Of a stretch of 64,000 bases of DNA, positions 23,738-35,900 are shown in pieces. The translations under genes were made by a program, and so were the position numbers. The notes under the pieces are model-generated. The model saw only the letters and a list, made by a program, of their open reading frames with translations. It had not been told where the DNA came from and searched no databases. Within the stretch, counting starts at the first letter, position 1. Every line of letters starts with the position of its first letter. The DNA is from Nymphaea colorata (taxonomy: Eukaryota; Streptophyta; Magnoliopsida; Nymphaeales; Nymphaeaceae), in contig NC_045141.1 in the NCBI RefSeq assembly GCF_008831285.2, positions 14,184,106 to 14,248,105 of the forward strand, given 5' to 3'.

Positions 23738-26700
23738 CTTGCCCCCTCTCCCTCCACTCTGCCACTCAAACACCACCACCACCTCCTTCCCTCCCTCGCC
23801 GGATTCCGCTTCTTCCTCACCCTCAAACAAGAGACCAGCAGCTACAGAACGCGAAGCGTGCGTGTCTCCAAGAGTGAGAACTTGAAACCCCCGGCTTTGC
23901 TTTTGTAGTCGAAGCAGGCGATGGACTCGCGGGCTTACTACTTACTGTAAGGCGTTTTCGAGAAGCGGTTTTCTTGTCCCTGGTTTTCGTTTCTCCTTAT
24001 TTTATTGCAGTTTTTTATTAGAAGCACTTTTTTTTGCAATAGTTTTTTCCTCTGTCCCTATTAAACTTTTTATGACTCGAGAATTTATCTTATAAAGTTG
24101 GTTGTTCTTGTTGCTGATGACAACTTATCATAACTTTCAAGAAATGCTGGTTTGAGCTGGATGAACTATCTATTAAAATTTTCTTACTCTTAAGAGAGTC
24201 CATAATCTTTTAGTGAAAGCAATCATGAATATGAAACCTTAAAATCTATGATTGAAGATCCCAAACCACTTCAAATCCAAAGTTTAAACAATGAGTTTCA
24301 TGCACTTTGGGTTAAGAGAATAGAAATTGTTTCCACCATCTCATGCTTCATAATCTTGGTGGAGATGAACCTCAAAAAGTGAGAGAAAAGGAGCTCTGCA
24401 AGTAAAAGAGGGAAGGATTTGCATTTCTTTTTTAGATGTTTTGGTAAGCCTTTGGTCACTACCCACTAAAGCAGAACCGCACTTCCTTCCTATTTGTTTG
24501 ATTATAACTTTGTATATACAAGGATCAACAACCGTTGATTTAAAAATTTATGTAAGACGATGATCTCTTGTTTTTTTTCTCATTTACTATTCATTTTCTT
24601 CCTTGATATTTTTGGGATGAGGGAAAAGATGAAAAGGAGTGAAAAGGAAAAAAAGGAGCTGTGACGTTTGCCCGCCAGAAAACAAGAACCGATTCTTGAA
24701 CAACGTGCACCCACAGGAAAGAAAAGTTTTTACTGTCTCATTTTATCTCATCGTGTTAAAAAGTTGTCTCTACTTTTCCGTTTTAGTCTGCGTATCGTGT
24801 TTGGTTAGAGTGATTTACTTTGTTGGTATAGAATTGATGCCTACCGTCGTCGTTGTCTTCAATGCGCAGGTGGGTCCCAACAGAGGCGCGGAAGTGGGCC
24901 CCGCTCCTCACGGCCCGCAGCTTTTCTTTTTGCTCTGCTCCTACTTGTTTTGTGAAAAGAGTCCTCGGTTTTGCGCTCGTGCTCCAAAAGAGTCCCCGTT
25001 TTTATCATTTTACGAATTAGTGCGTAACGTTTCACTTGTTTACCTTCTTAGCTTAGTCCTGGCTTTGTTTAATAGCATTATAACGTCTCTAAGCTTCGAG
25101 CTCTTTTCCGATCATTAAGTCATAATCTTCTTATTAAAAAATATAAAAATACTTAAAATAAATTAAATGTATGTTATAAATAATTAAAAGATAACAGGAG
25201 GTGCTCCTAGATCAGTGAGGAATCCAACAAATTCAATTTGAATATATCAATTCAAGCTGATTAAATTCTAAACAATTATTGTAAGATCATGCCATCAAGA
25301 GTCGAGTCGATGGTAATAACTAGATCACATGTTCCGTATGATTAAATGACATGCTCTTATAATAAAGTTTTAGGCACAAATCCCGAACTTGAGTACAAAT
25401 GAATTATCATACTTGTAATTGGTGTCTATGTATTGATCGCTTATTGTTAAAATAAAAAAGTATGAGCAAAACGACACAGACTACTGATCCATACTTACTG
25501 CGTGGACCTAAAATGCTTTGTATTTTTAATTTTACGAATTTATAAATCATTGTTCAAAGGGGCATAAGGCAACCAGGCGGGTTTGAAGGCACATTGAAGG
25601 TGTGTCTCCAATTTGAAACCTGGCTATGTTCATTGAATTATAAAAAGGATAAGTTTTATGTGTAAGTTGAAGTATGAGATAATTTTATAATCTATAGTCT
25701 CAGTTCTTGACCTTGAGAGTAATCTATAAATCATCTAAAATACTTTAAATTGGTTTTATAACGAGAAAATTAGAAATAAAAACATATATATATGCCTTGT
25801 TTGGTACCGACCATAATCCATAATCCAAATAAATTTTTCATTGAACAGTCCATAAAAATAAAGACCCTTAACTTGTTGGGATTTATTTTTCATTTCTAAC
25901 TTTTTCTACAAATCGAAAAATAAGACCTTTTAACTTTTAAAAATCATTAGATTAGATGTTGTTTGGCTATAATAACATTCTAATACTGTGAAGCTAGCCA
26001 ATAACGGGGACAGATTAATAGAATATTGTAGTAAGTGTTTCATGTATATTTCATTTAGTTGTGACATATAATAATATATTATTATTATTGTCAAATAACT
26101 TATAAATGTGTTCTAATGGATTATTAAAGTAGTGATAGTTCTAAGAGGTATAGTTCAAATGGACCTAGCTGGGGCGTGTTGGAGGCGCATCTCCAATTCG
26201 AAACCTTTTCGAGGAGCAATAACATTTTTGAAAAGTTGTGCTGGTATGAGTAAATTCAATGATATGAGCTCCCTTCATAGAATTATAACGAAAAGAATGG
26301 CTCTCTACATGAAAATTTTCGTTTCTACAAGACAAAGCCAACCCGCATGATTTTTCTCCTTTTTTTTCCATTGTTCCCACTTTTAAAGCTGTACTTTTAT
26401 CAATGTCTTAGTAAACCTTTAAAGCACCAAGTTTTGTTGAGGATAACAGTGAAAAAGGAAGATGCTGCAATAACCAAATGGCGGCGGCTCTGATACTTTA
26501 TCTAAGATCTTCAAGTTGTCATTCTTTACAAATGTTCTTCTCTTACCTACTCACCACAGTTAATGGTCTCGAGAGAATCAAAAACTCGCGGTTGATGAAA
26601 GTGATAAGATCAATTATGTATTCATCCACAGTTGCTTTAAAAATTAAGTTTCCCTTGCTTTACACCGGCGATGATTACTTGAAAAAATGAATCATTCGCA

Positions 26701-29407
26701 CAAAACAACGGAAAGATGACGAATTCGGGAAAACTGGAGACGACTGTGAATCTGACCCACAGAAATACTTTAATGGCAGAAGATATTTGTAGAGAGAGTG
26801 GCAGTAGCATGCCCATTCTGTGCAACAGGCATTGGCGGGCGTGCCCACGGTTTCTTCCCCCCCGTCATCTCTCTCTCTCTTCTCTCCGGTGGACGCCGTC
26901 GAACGGTGGGCCGGCCAGTCTCCGTCGTTTTTTTATTTTACTGCTCCTTAAGACTGAGACTGCGCCTCCTGTTTATAATAAGAACAGGAACACTTGGAAA
27001 GAGATCTTTTTCTTCTCGTTCTTCTTTTTTCTTCTGCCCTGAGAACGCGCAGAAGAACATTATCATGCCAATTTTTCGGATTAAAAGTCTTCTTAACAAT
27101 CTTCTACTGTCACAAGGATATCGCCCATGGTCATCAACTGTTTTTTTTCTTCAACTGGCCAACAATTCTCTTTCTTTATTTCAAGATATCGAAAGTTACT
27201 TTCAAGTTCTCAGTTTGATTCCTATAAATGCTACTTTAGATTACAAATAGTTAAGTTTCCAATGAATCTTCTAAATTGCTTCCACTAAGACATTCAGCAT
27301 CCCCTTAGGATCTGAAGCACTGTCATTAAATTAAAATGCACATTTTTTAAGAAATTGGTATTATCAAACAAAGACGTAGTTTGCTTCTAAAATTAGAAAA
27401 TTGAAAGATGGAATTTTGATTCAATTCCAGTTTGAAGAGAAATTATGATTCTAGATTTTTTCATTCTTGAATCAAAATTCCAAACCATCAAAAGCTTCCT
27501 TAAATGTTCGTTATGCTCATATGAAGATATTTCTAGTTATAACAAGTTAAAAACTTTTTCCAAAAATATAGCTATAAGTTTTAGGCCTGCAAATGAACCC
27601 TGAAACATAGAAACAAGAAAGAATGAATGAAACTAGCTTCACCTCTTAGCGTAGCGTATCACGGCTACTAGGCAACTTCAGGTTTCAATTAATTATTTTT
27701 AGTTTTAATTGTTTTAAAAGGTAGACAACCTTTTCACGAAGCTACCAAAAAAAAAAGAAAAATAAAAGTTTTATCCCGTAAACTTTCAAAACTAGTACGA
27801 CGTAAAACTTCAGAGTTTTAGACGGTCAGAATTAGTTTACGGAAGAAGACGCGAGAAATATTTCTTCTGTACGAAAGACATGCGTTTTTACGTCGCACCC
27901 CAATTCCTGCTCCTGTCCGTGAGTGCAAGACCAATCCACCGATTGAATAAAAAGAGTCGTGTCAGCCTTTCAATATTTCTGTAGGTTCTTGAATTGGGGA
28001 GGTTCGATTATAAGGGACTTCCGAAATGAAAACCTTGCGGCCATTGACAGGTTTTTCTGAAGCTCTCTTAGCCCATTGGTCGTGTTTAAACAGCTTTCCT
28101 TGCCTCCTCCTCCGTCTACAAGATTATTATATTCTCAAACCAGAATCAAGAGAGAGGGAGATTCAGCCAGCCATGACTCATGAGGTCGGTCCCCAAGAAC
28201 AAAAACTCAACACATGTCCAGGTTGGAGCCGTAGGCCTCCCTCCTCATCGGACAACTCTTTTTTGTTGTTTTGTTACTTATTACCAGTCAGTCTATGGGC
28301 CATAGCCCCAAGCTTCTGTCACATAACTTGGGGCCTGTAAAAACAAAGTTCTTTGCTCTCTCTCTCTCTCTCTTTCTTTTGCTGTAATTGTCTTTTGTTC
28401 ATTTGGTTGTCAAATCCGCTCTTCACTTGGGGAGGCAATTATAGGCTTGGGAACTGCTCCCCAAGTGCGGCGATGAACCCCTCTCTTTCCTTCCTTTTCT
28501 GGCTTTGTTCCATTCTGCACCTTGAGTTTCCCATCACTGTAAGCCATGTGCACCCAGATCTATGCCCACCTGACCTGTCTTCAATGACCACCATGGGGAA
28601 CGGGTATCTCTGTACTCAGGCTGACGATGATGACCATGGTTGGCCTGCACCGTCTGATGCCGAAACGGGTGGGGCGAGGTGCGCTCAAGTTGAGAATATC
28701 CCTGTCAGGATGCCTTCGACAGCCATTAATGTATCTGCTGCTTTACTTATCGCAGCTACCAACCTTGAGATTTTAAATCATCCGAGGCTGCTATGTTTGG
28801 ATGGATAGAAGAGGGGAGGGGGAAGAGTCCAGTGTCGTATTCAACCATTTCTTTCCTTTTTCCCCAATTTTTGTTTGATGCGATAGTGTAGACTGTAGAC
28901 TACCTAGATCGTCTGGTGGAGTCAGACATATGAAGTTGGTCCTACGCCATTTCTTAGAGGAGGTTTCGTTCCCGTTCTGAGAACATCTGTACAGGATGAT
29001 CAATGGAAGAAGAAAGTTGTTCATGAACTTCTCTTGAAAAATCAAAGAGAGCAAATATATCAATCCGTTTATTTAGTGCAAAAGGCTCGGCATTGCCGGA
29101 AAGGAGCAAAGCATCATCATCCTCCGCTGCCTTCTTGCTATTCGTTCCCCAAGTTTTGAGGTGCCCCTACAAACTAAAAAAACTCTTGATCACCTAATTT
29201 AATAGCGTAGACAAATCTAAGCTACTCTTTTGTGAAAGATGATGTTTAGATCATCTTATTGGCAAATAGAGTGATTGAAAGGGGAGTGCCATTTTTCAGG
29301 ACTGTCATTCAAGGTGAGTGGAGAGGAGTTCTACCTTACCTGGTAAGAGATAATGGAACAGTGTGTTTGACGGAAAGAGAGGGACAGACGGAGACTCAGA
29401 AAAGGCC

Positions 29408-29690
29408 CAGTGAAGACGAATCGGTCGCCATGCTCTCTAGTGAGTTGACGCCGCCGGTCGGCCACGAGAGAGACAGAGGGACGACAGAGAGAATCCGGAA
29501 ACCGGCAACATTGTTGATGGTGGCCGTCGGGTAGGTGGCGAGAGAGAGGAAGTCCAGTAACCGGCAATGTTGATGGTTGCCGTTGGGTAGGAGACGGAGC
29601 GCGAGAGAGAGCCCAGCGACGACGAATCGGTTGCCAGACTCTCTGGTTCGTCGACGTCGTCGGAATCAGTTGCCGGACACTGGACGCTCT
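29408..29690. repeat. Diverged segmental tandem duplication, GC-richer
   Basis: GACGAATCGGTCGCCATGCT (from about 29414) recurs as GACGAATCGGTTGCCAGACT (from about 29619), each followed by CTCT and a GTCGACG-like stretch. Inside, AACCGGCAACATTGTTGATG (about 29499) recurs as AACCGGCAATGTTGATGGTT (about 29559), followed each time by GCCGT(C/T)GGGTAGG. Two nested duplications have therefore diverged. Function is unknown. Confidence 0.65.
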
Positions 29691-29912
29691 GGTTAGTTAA
29701 AATTTTTAACAAAAATCAAGCTTTATTTTTTTAATTGTTGAATATATATGAAACTAAATTTTTTTAAAATTACATTTAAAATTTTGAATTTATAAAAATC
29801 TAAAGGGGGCCTTCGCACCTGCTGATCCCCTTGCTTCAATAGAAAAAAAAAAAATCTTGAAACTTGCTTTAGATTTGGGTCCTAACGGGTACAAATTCCA
29901 TCGACAAGAACC

Positions 29913-29960
29913 AATAACCTGTTTCAAACACTTTAAAATAACCTGTTTCAAACACTTTAA
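29913..29960. repeat. 24-bp perfect tandem duplication
   Basis: The unit starts AATAACCTGTTTCAAACACT. Copies are 29913-29936 and 29937-29960, identical. Confidence 0.93.
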
Positions 29961-30001
29961 AATCTATGAGAATCAAACATGTAAAACTGTTAAGGTCCAA
30001 C

Positions 30002-30059
30002 TTTAAAAAGTTTAGTCTGTTATTGAAGATTTTAAAAAGTTTAGTCTGTTATTGAAGAT
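30002..30059. repeat. 29-bp perfect tandem duplication
   Basis: The unit starts TTTAAAAAGTTTAGTCTGTT. Copies are 30002-30030 and 30031-30059. It lies 42 bases after the 24-bp duplication. A diverged third trace (AAAAAAGTTTAGTGTCATATTGAAGAT) is near 30731, just outside the adjacent MITE. Confidence 0.92.
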
Positions 30060-30310
30060 TGTAAGAGGATTGTGAGAGATTTTCAAAGACACATAAGTAA
30101 TTGATCATTTAGCTTTTAATCTTTTGGGGCTTGAAACTCAAACTATTAAAGGCGAGTTGGAATCCATCAAATTAAGAGCCCGAGTTTGGTGCAACAGTGA
30201 GACCGGTTATTATAGTGATATCAGAACACAATTCAATACTCACACATGAAATCCTACATGCATGGCCGTGTGCACCTTAAATAAGGTGCATTGCAATGTC
30301 CAACTTTAAA

Positions 30311-30728
30311 GTTGCGTTTGGATGCACATTCAAAATGATGTTTTGAGAAGCAAAATGACTTTTTGCTTCTCAAATCTTGTTTTGAAGGCGTTTGGACTAA
30401 AACTGGGTTTCTAAAAACCCATTTTTCTCAAAACAGAGTTTTATTGCATGTTTTGGAAAACTTGCTTGAGAACTCTTTGTTCAACCAAAACGATGTTTTG
30501 GATAAAAGATACTATTCATCTTACTTTGGTTATTTGATAAATATTTCAACAACCTAGTTGTAAATAATAATAACAAAAACTAGGTTTTAAAAAGTGAAAA
30601 CCTGGTTTGTGAAAGGTTATCCAAACACATAAAGCCAAGTTTTCAAAACTCATTAAAAAAAAATTGATTTTCACAAAACCAAGTCTTAAAAAAAAAACCA
30701 TTTTTTCAAAGTGTCATCCAAATGCAAC
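30311..30728. mobile_element. MITE-like element with GTTGCGTTTGGATG terminal inverted repeats
   Basis: The left end GTTGCGTTTGGATG (30311-30324) pairs with the right end CATCCAAATGCAAC (30715-30728) at 13 of 14 positions. Near the left end is an internal hairpin, GAGAAGCAAAA/TTTTGCTTCTC (about 30344-30371). GTTTGGA ends are typical of hAT- or Mutator-type MITEs in plants. No convincing target duplication and no coding. Confidence 0.65.
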
Positions 30729-30969
30729 GTAAAAAAGTTTAGTGTCATATTGAAGATGATGAGAAATTTTAAAGGGCTTGTAAAAAGGGTTATCAAATGA
30801 TTGAGATTCACTGAACAAGAGCCTAAACCCAATATGAGAGTAGGTCTGGTTGTTAAAAAAAAAACACTGTGCGTTTCCAAGCGTCTTGATATCTAATGTC
30901 ATTGGGACTTTCCTTTTTGCATACACATCTTTTTTTGAAGTCGCACGCAATGTTGTCAAATCTCCTAGA

Positions 30970-31059
30970 AAGTTTAGTTGAACTCATTGTTCATCTCCTC
31001 CATACGCTTTTCACAAGTTTAGCTGAACTCATTGTTCATCTCCTCCATACTCCTTTCAC
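30970..31059. repeat. 45-bp tandem duplication (in-phase, 15 codons)
   Basis: Copies 30970-31014 and 31015-31059 differ at only a few bases. The unit starts AAGTTTAG(T/C)TGAACTCATT. The period is a multiple of three, but the frame crossing it (repeated ELIVHLLHT) matches nothing known and is short. Confidence 0.9.
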
Positions 31060-31172
31060 CTTATCTGTTCTGCTTGAATGAGAAACATTTGAACGAGGAC
31101 AACAAGAGATGGGCCATTCGAAGGGGTGGTTTTCTTAGTTGCTGATGCATTATATATATGTGTCATGTCCTT

Positions 31173-31363
31173 AGGGGCGGAGCCAGGATTTTCTTCAGGG
31201 GCGGGCCGGCAGGTCGATCTCTGAATCCGAGTAGGATCAAACTGAATTCTAATACAAAAAACACATTACTTAATTAAAAAATATTATTTTTTTCAACGTA
31301 AAAAAAAAAATCATTGGCTGGGGTGGGCCATGGCCTACGCGAGCCCCCCTTCCCTCCGCCCCT
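31173..31363. mobile_element. Short foldback element with AGGGGCGGAGCCAGG end
   Basis: It starts AGGGGCGGAGCCAGG at 31173 and ends CCCTCCGCCCCT at 31363, about 190 bp, AT-rich in the middle. Flanks CATGTCCTT and CATGCCCTC resemble each other at 7 of 9 positions. The same end sequence occurs at 48189-48202 and, inverted, at 51429-51442. This is a frequent plant repeat; I do not assign a superfamily. Confidence 0.55.
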
Positions 31364-31365
31364 GC

Positions 31366-31600
31366 ATGCCCTCAACATAATGAATTAATATAAATATAAA
31401 TATATCCATATATAATCCATTATGTTGAGGGCATGGCATATATAGATATATATATAAAATCCATTATGTTGAGGACATGGCCCAATGCTAAGAAACTCGA
31501 TGAGGCATTCCAAGTAGAGGCACGGCACCTATATATATATATATAATCCAGTATGTTGAGGGCATGGCGCAATGCTAAGAAATTCGATGAGCCATTCGAA
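31366..31600. repeat. Local repeat cluster: CATTATGTTGAGGGCATGGC units
   Basis: ATCCATTATGTTGAGGGCAT occurs near 31415, 31459 (GAGGACAT) and 31545 (CCAGTATG). An inverted copy (GCCCTCAACATAATG) is at about 31368. The second and third are followed by a matching AATGCTAAGAAA(C/T)TCGATGAG block. TA microsatellites separate the units. It reads as successive duplication of one segment. Confidence 0.8.
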
Positions 31601-32952
31601 GTGGGGGCAGATGTTATCCTATCGATTTATTAATTGCTCATTTATTGTATATTTTATGACAGGTTTACATGCATGAAATTGTGCATTTAGATCTAACGTA
31701 TGAACCAGTCAACGAAATGAATATTTTAAAGATGAAAAATATGTAAAAACACAGATGTGACTTTCACCTCCATGCCAAGATCACGGAGTTTCCTTAATTG
31801 AGGATAGAGAGAGTCAATCACTCCTCTATTTCAAGCATTAGGAACATCTATTTTCTATGCTGCAAAACAGATTCCATCAATGCACAAGTTGAAATGCAGC
31901 AAGAGCAGCAACGAAAACAAACCCTATACTTTAGAAAAACAAGGGTTGGATAGGAGATTCGGCTCTCTGCCAAGCAGTGGGTTTCGCTGTAGCCCAGAAC
32001 CCTAAAGACAAAGGATGTACCATAACCCCATGTAGGTTCCGATGCAACCCGAGACCCTAAAAACAAGGGAATGAAGGGGCTTTAAGTCTTCTTCAAGCGG
32101 TGGATTGTTAACCTTCTGCTCACCTGAAGGGCCAACAGCCAAACAAAGTGTTGAGATATCTATATCAACATTGCGGAAAAAGGATGGTAAACAGAGCAAG
32201 GTCAAGCGAATTCTCATTTTAGGGTCTATGGAAGCAAATCAATCGACTGAGTACAAATATTTGCAAATAAGAACAGGCAGACCCTTAGATAGTGGTAGAT
32301 GCCCTTTGTGAGTGTTATTTGAAGGATCTTAAATAGCTCTTTGTGAATTTGCTGCCGCTGTGTTAGTGATTATTAGCTCCACAGCGAGCTTTTGAGGGAA
32401 GAGCAACCCCTTTCGTAATGTCCAAAAATCAACATGCACACATTTTACCAACTGCATTTTGGTAAAACTAGAAAGCTTGGCTGCCTAATCTAGGGCAATG
32501 TACGCTAGACAAAGCCAGCAAAGGAACAGTTTCACGATAATAAAGCCAGTGAATCAACCGATGCGAAACTAGTGAACACGGGGCCTTGCATGGAAGTCCA
32601 TTTCTTCACGTTACAATGTAAACAGAAAAGACATTATAGGCGTGCAATGACAATGAAACAAGAAGTAGCAGAACAATCACCTAGTGTGAAGGCATAAAAA
32701 AAATTATTTAGTAGCATATTGACATCCATGTTGCTCTTTGAAAGAACTTAAACTTTAAATATTTCATTTTTTTACCTACTTTCTAGCCACTTGTTCAACT
32801 CTTTACATGTTTTTTGAAAAAATTACAGATCACCATTTATTGGAGCTGTTACATGCAATAACTGAATTATTTGTCTTCTTCAGATCCAATTTTTCCAAGA
32901 GATCCAACTTCAAACTACATGATGGGCACAAAGCAGTATCATTGGCATCTTC

Positions 32953-35900
32953 TCATTTGACAGAAGAACTCATCTCATTTAGGATGTTGGAGAAAGTATT
33001 ATAATCACTTGAGTTCCTGAAATCTGGCTTGAAATCCAAGAAGAAGCGTAAACTAGATGCTAAGTGCTCCAGCTTGTTAGAGGCAACTGCAGCTTCAAGA
33101 AACAATGAAGGTCTGACTGTATAAACCTGCAAAAAGTTGGGTTTTGTTCAATTTCGGCAGCAGTTCCAGCATGAAGTTTATAATGATTCATGACAGACAA
33201 GAGCACAAGAGATGGAACGGCAATCTTCAGAAAAATGACCAGACAAAAAACGACAGGAAACAGACTAGAGTAACATGGACATAATGGCCATATATTTCTA
33301 CGGTATTTCTACTTTGCTAACTTTTGCCTATCAGAGAGTTAGGAGATGGCCACTTCAGGGTTCAATCCTGAGTCTCAAACTCTCAATTAATGATAGAACG
33401 ACTTAAACATTCAGCTATCCCATTCATTCCAAACTTTGATGAACCAAATGAAAAAGGAGACCAAAAGTACAGAAAAAAGGAGAAAGCAATCCTTTTGAGA
33501 CAGCAGAATTATAAACAAATTCTCCAGTGACCAGTTCAGCCTACTGCACCTCTTTTGAAGCACAACTCTGCAAAAAAGAGGCCGTCAGATTAAACAGTTA
33601 GCACAGCGCTAGGGATTTCAAGATATAGCCTCAAGTCTCAGGTTGCAAGTTGGTCAACTTATCCAAATACTTTACTACCAACATGCTTTCTGCAGGTGAA
33701 GATCATTCGTTGTTGAATGATGAATCCACCTAGGGTATATCTATCACAGATAACTGAACATATCATTTATGAGGCAGACTCAACAGGTCCATAGCAATAA
33801 ACCCATTGGAATCTGGAAAAACTATTCTAATAAGCATACCAGCAGTCTGACCAGTCCTAGGTCACTCATCATTAACAGGATGAGACCTTTGCTACCTGCA
33901 ATGTTGCACCTTCCTCATTTATCTCCTCACCGCACATTTTTATCACGGTGCAGGAACATTTCCATCAAAGTACCAATTTCCCATTATAAATGCTGCTGAT
34001 AGTTAAATTCTGATCCATAGACCCAGGAATCCAGAGCTTCACGAGCAGAGAAGCTATACCAAGATTGTGAACTTGTTTGATTCAGTGTATGGAGGAGATT
34101 ATTTCATTTTAACGTGATCCATTCAGTTATCGGATTGTTGACTTGTTTATCAAGGCACTATTCACTTCTTCCATCATCAGGCCCAGTGATTCTTCCTGCA
34201 CCATCTTTGGGTGGAAACGAGAAAAAATGAAGTTACCCAAAGTTGTCATTGGAATTACTATTTCTGTGTGTATAGTGATATATACAGTGTATCATGACAT
34301 TCTTAGTTTTCTGTTTATTTATTCCATATAAGCTCTCATCAGATAGAAACAAAACATAGGTCCAACTTGTAATATAGGAAGTCAAAAAAACAGGGTTGAG
34401 CCATAAGTCCTAATAAGTAATAACTAATAAGTCTCATTGTGTGGAACATGTCTGGAGTTAACAATCTTGCTCACTTCTCTTGAGCTAACAACCTAGTTCA
34501 CTTCTCAACATCTAACCCTTACTTCATGGCATGCAACAGAATAAACATAAAGAAAAAATCGCTTCCACCAGTTCATTCAAGTTCTAACCTATTCAAAACA
34601 ATCTGCTATACCAACCCAACATGAACTAAAATTCTTTAGACATGTTGCTGGAACTTGCTTTTTGTTGTGGATGGGAGATTACTAAATATGGAGAAAAATT
34701 AGGCTCATCAATGTCATATAAAATGCATATGAAATTGTAATTGGAGTTAGAAATGTGGAACTTGAGCTTCTACACAAGTTAGATATAGAACCAAGATAAA
34801 GGACAGAATGAGTCACAATAATGCAACTAAAACTCTCAACTTTATAATTTACTATATAAAACAGTAGCCAGAAGCAAAGATTGCATTGAATGCCAGCATG
34901 CTATGCCCGACCGACTGAGATTAATTCTCATCTTTCTTCTTTCAGGCCATGCAACTACAAAAAGACCTGTTTGGCAGTTGCATGATGTCAAAATGGTTGT
35001 TCAAATGCAATAAGAATATAGTTTCGGGTTAAAGTACAAAATTATCACAACAAACATCGGATATTACCTTATTCCTCCTTATGTAGCGCAAAGCTTCAAG
35101 ATAATAACCATCACGCAGTAAAACCAAAGCATAATCATGATGAAGTGACAATTTCCTTAGCATATCCACACCTAGCTTGTGCATAGGAAAGTTCTCATTG
35201 CCTGACCCCAGCAACTGTAGAGCAACTTGTTTTGAGGGTTCAAAAACCTGCGTATAAAAGCCAAGCAGTTGTTGGTGGTTTCAGTAGCTTAACAGAAAGA
35301 AACAGTATGGAATGACATCAAACGAAACTTCATATCAGAAGAAGGTTCACAAGAGGACATATTCCACAAAGTCTTTTACTAAGTCTAGAAAGTTTAAATA
35401 ACAGAACCTAAGGTTGTAACTTTGGCAAATTTATGCAGATCATTGTAACAAACTAATATATATTATCTACAAGCTATTCAAACTTCCAAAGCTCCCAAAA
35501 ATTAATATATCCTCACTACAAAAGATTGTTCAGAATCTTCAGATACCACCATCTGCTACCCCTCACCAAGCATGTTAATGGAGAGCACAGAAGTCCTCAA
35601 GCACGACACATTCTAAATTCCCACAAGTTCCATAAAATTTAAATGACATGCAAAAATAATAATTTGATCAAGAACCTGATTTCGGATAAACTGGCCAAGT
35701 TCAGCATAGTGTTCATTGCGAGTAAGAAGTTGTATGGTTAGAACATAAAGATCAGGAGGGACCTTGAGTTTTTCCATAGCAGTACTGCAACACAGGAAAA
35801 ATGTCAGCATGTCTGGAATCATCTTACAAGTTCATGTTGCAAGTTTCTGTTTAAACAAACCATCAAATGTGCTACAGTTGCAACTAGATAAACACAAGAA

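Larger units (their letters stand above)
23738..32952. other. Gene-poor interval between the proton pump and RMC1
   Basis: The first 150-200 bases upstream of 23737 are the CT/GA-rich leader and promoter of the pyrophosphatase. After that I recognise no protein gene. The content is AT-rich DNA, a CT microsatellite near 28350-28375, a hairpin at 28424-28467 beside a 111-codon open frame, GC-richer duplicated sequence at 29408-29690, several short tandem duplications, two foldback elements and a local repeat cluster (31366-31600). The right end is the 3' flank of RMC1. Confidence 0.6.

Noticed and set aside
23738-23830. N-terminal extension of the H+-pyrophosphatase by 31 residues
   Set aside because: The frame is open but starts with TTG, not ATG. 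The added residues do not resemble any AVP1-type N-terminus, while the ATG at 23737 gives a normal start.
24639-25118. 159-codon plus-strand open frame
   Set aside because: Composition follows the local T-rich DNA, with no motif, leader or splice context.
26716-27250. Overlapping open frames of 108 and 150 codons
   Set aside because: Low-complexity Phe/Ser/Arg-rich translation of CT-rich DNA, with no conserved motif or splice structure.
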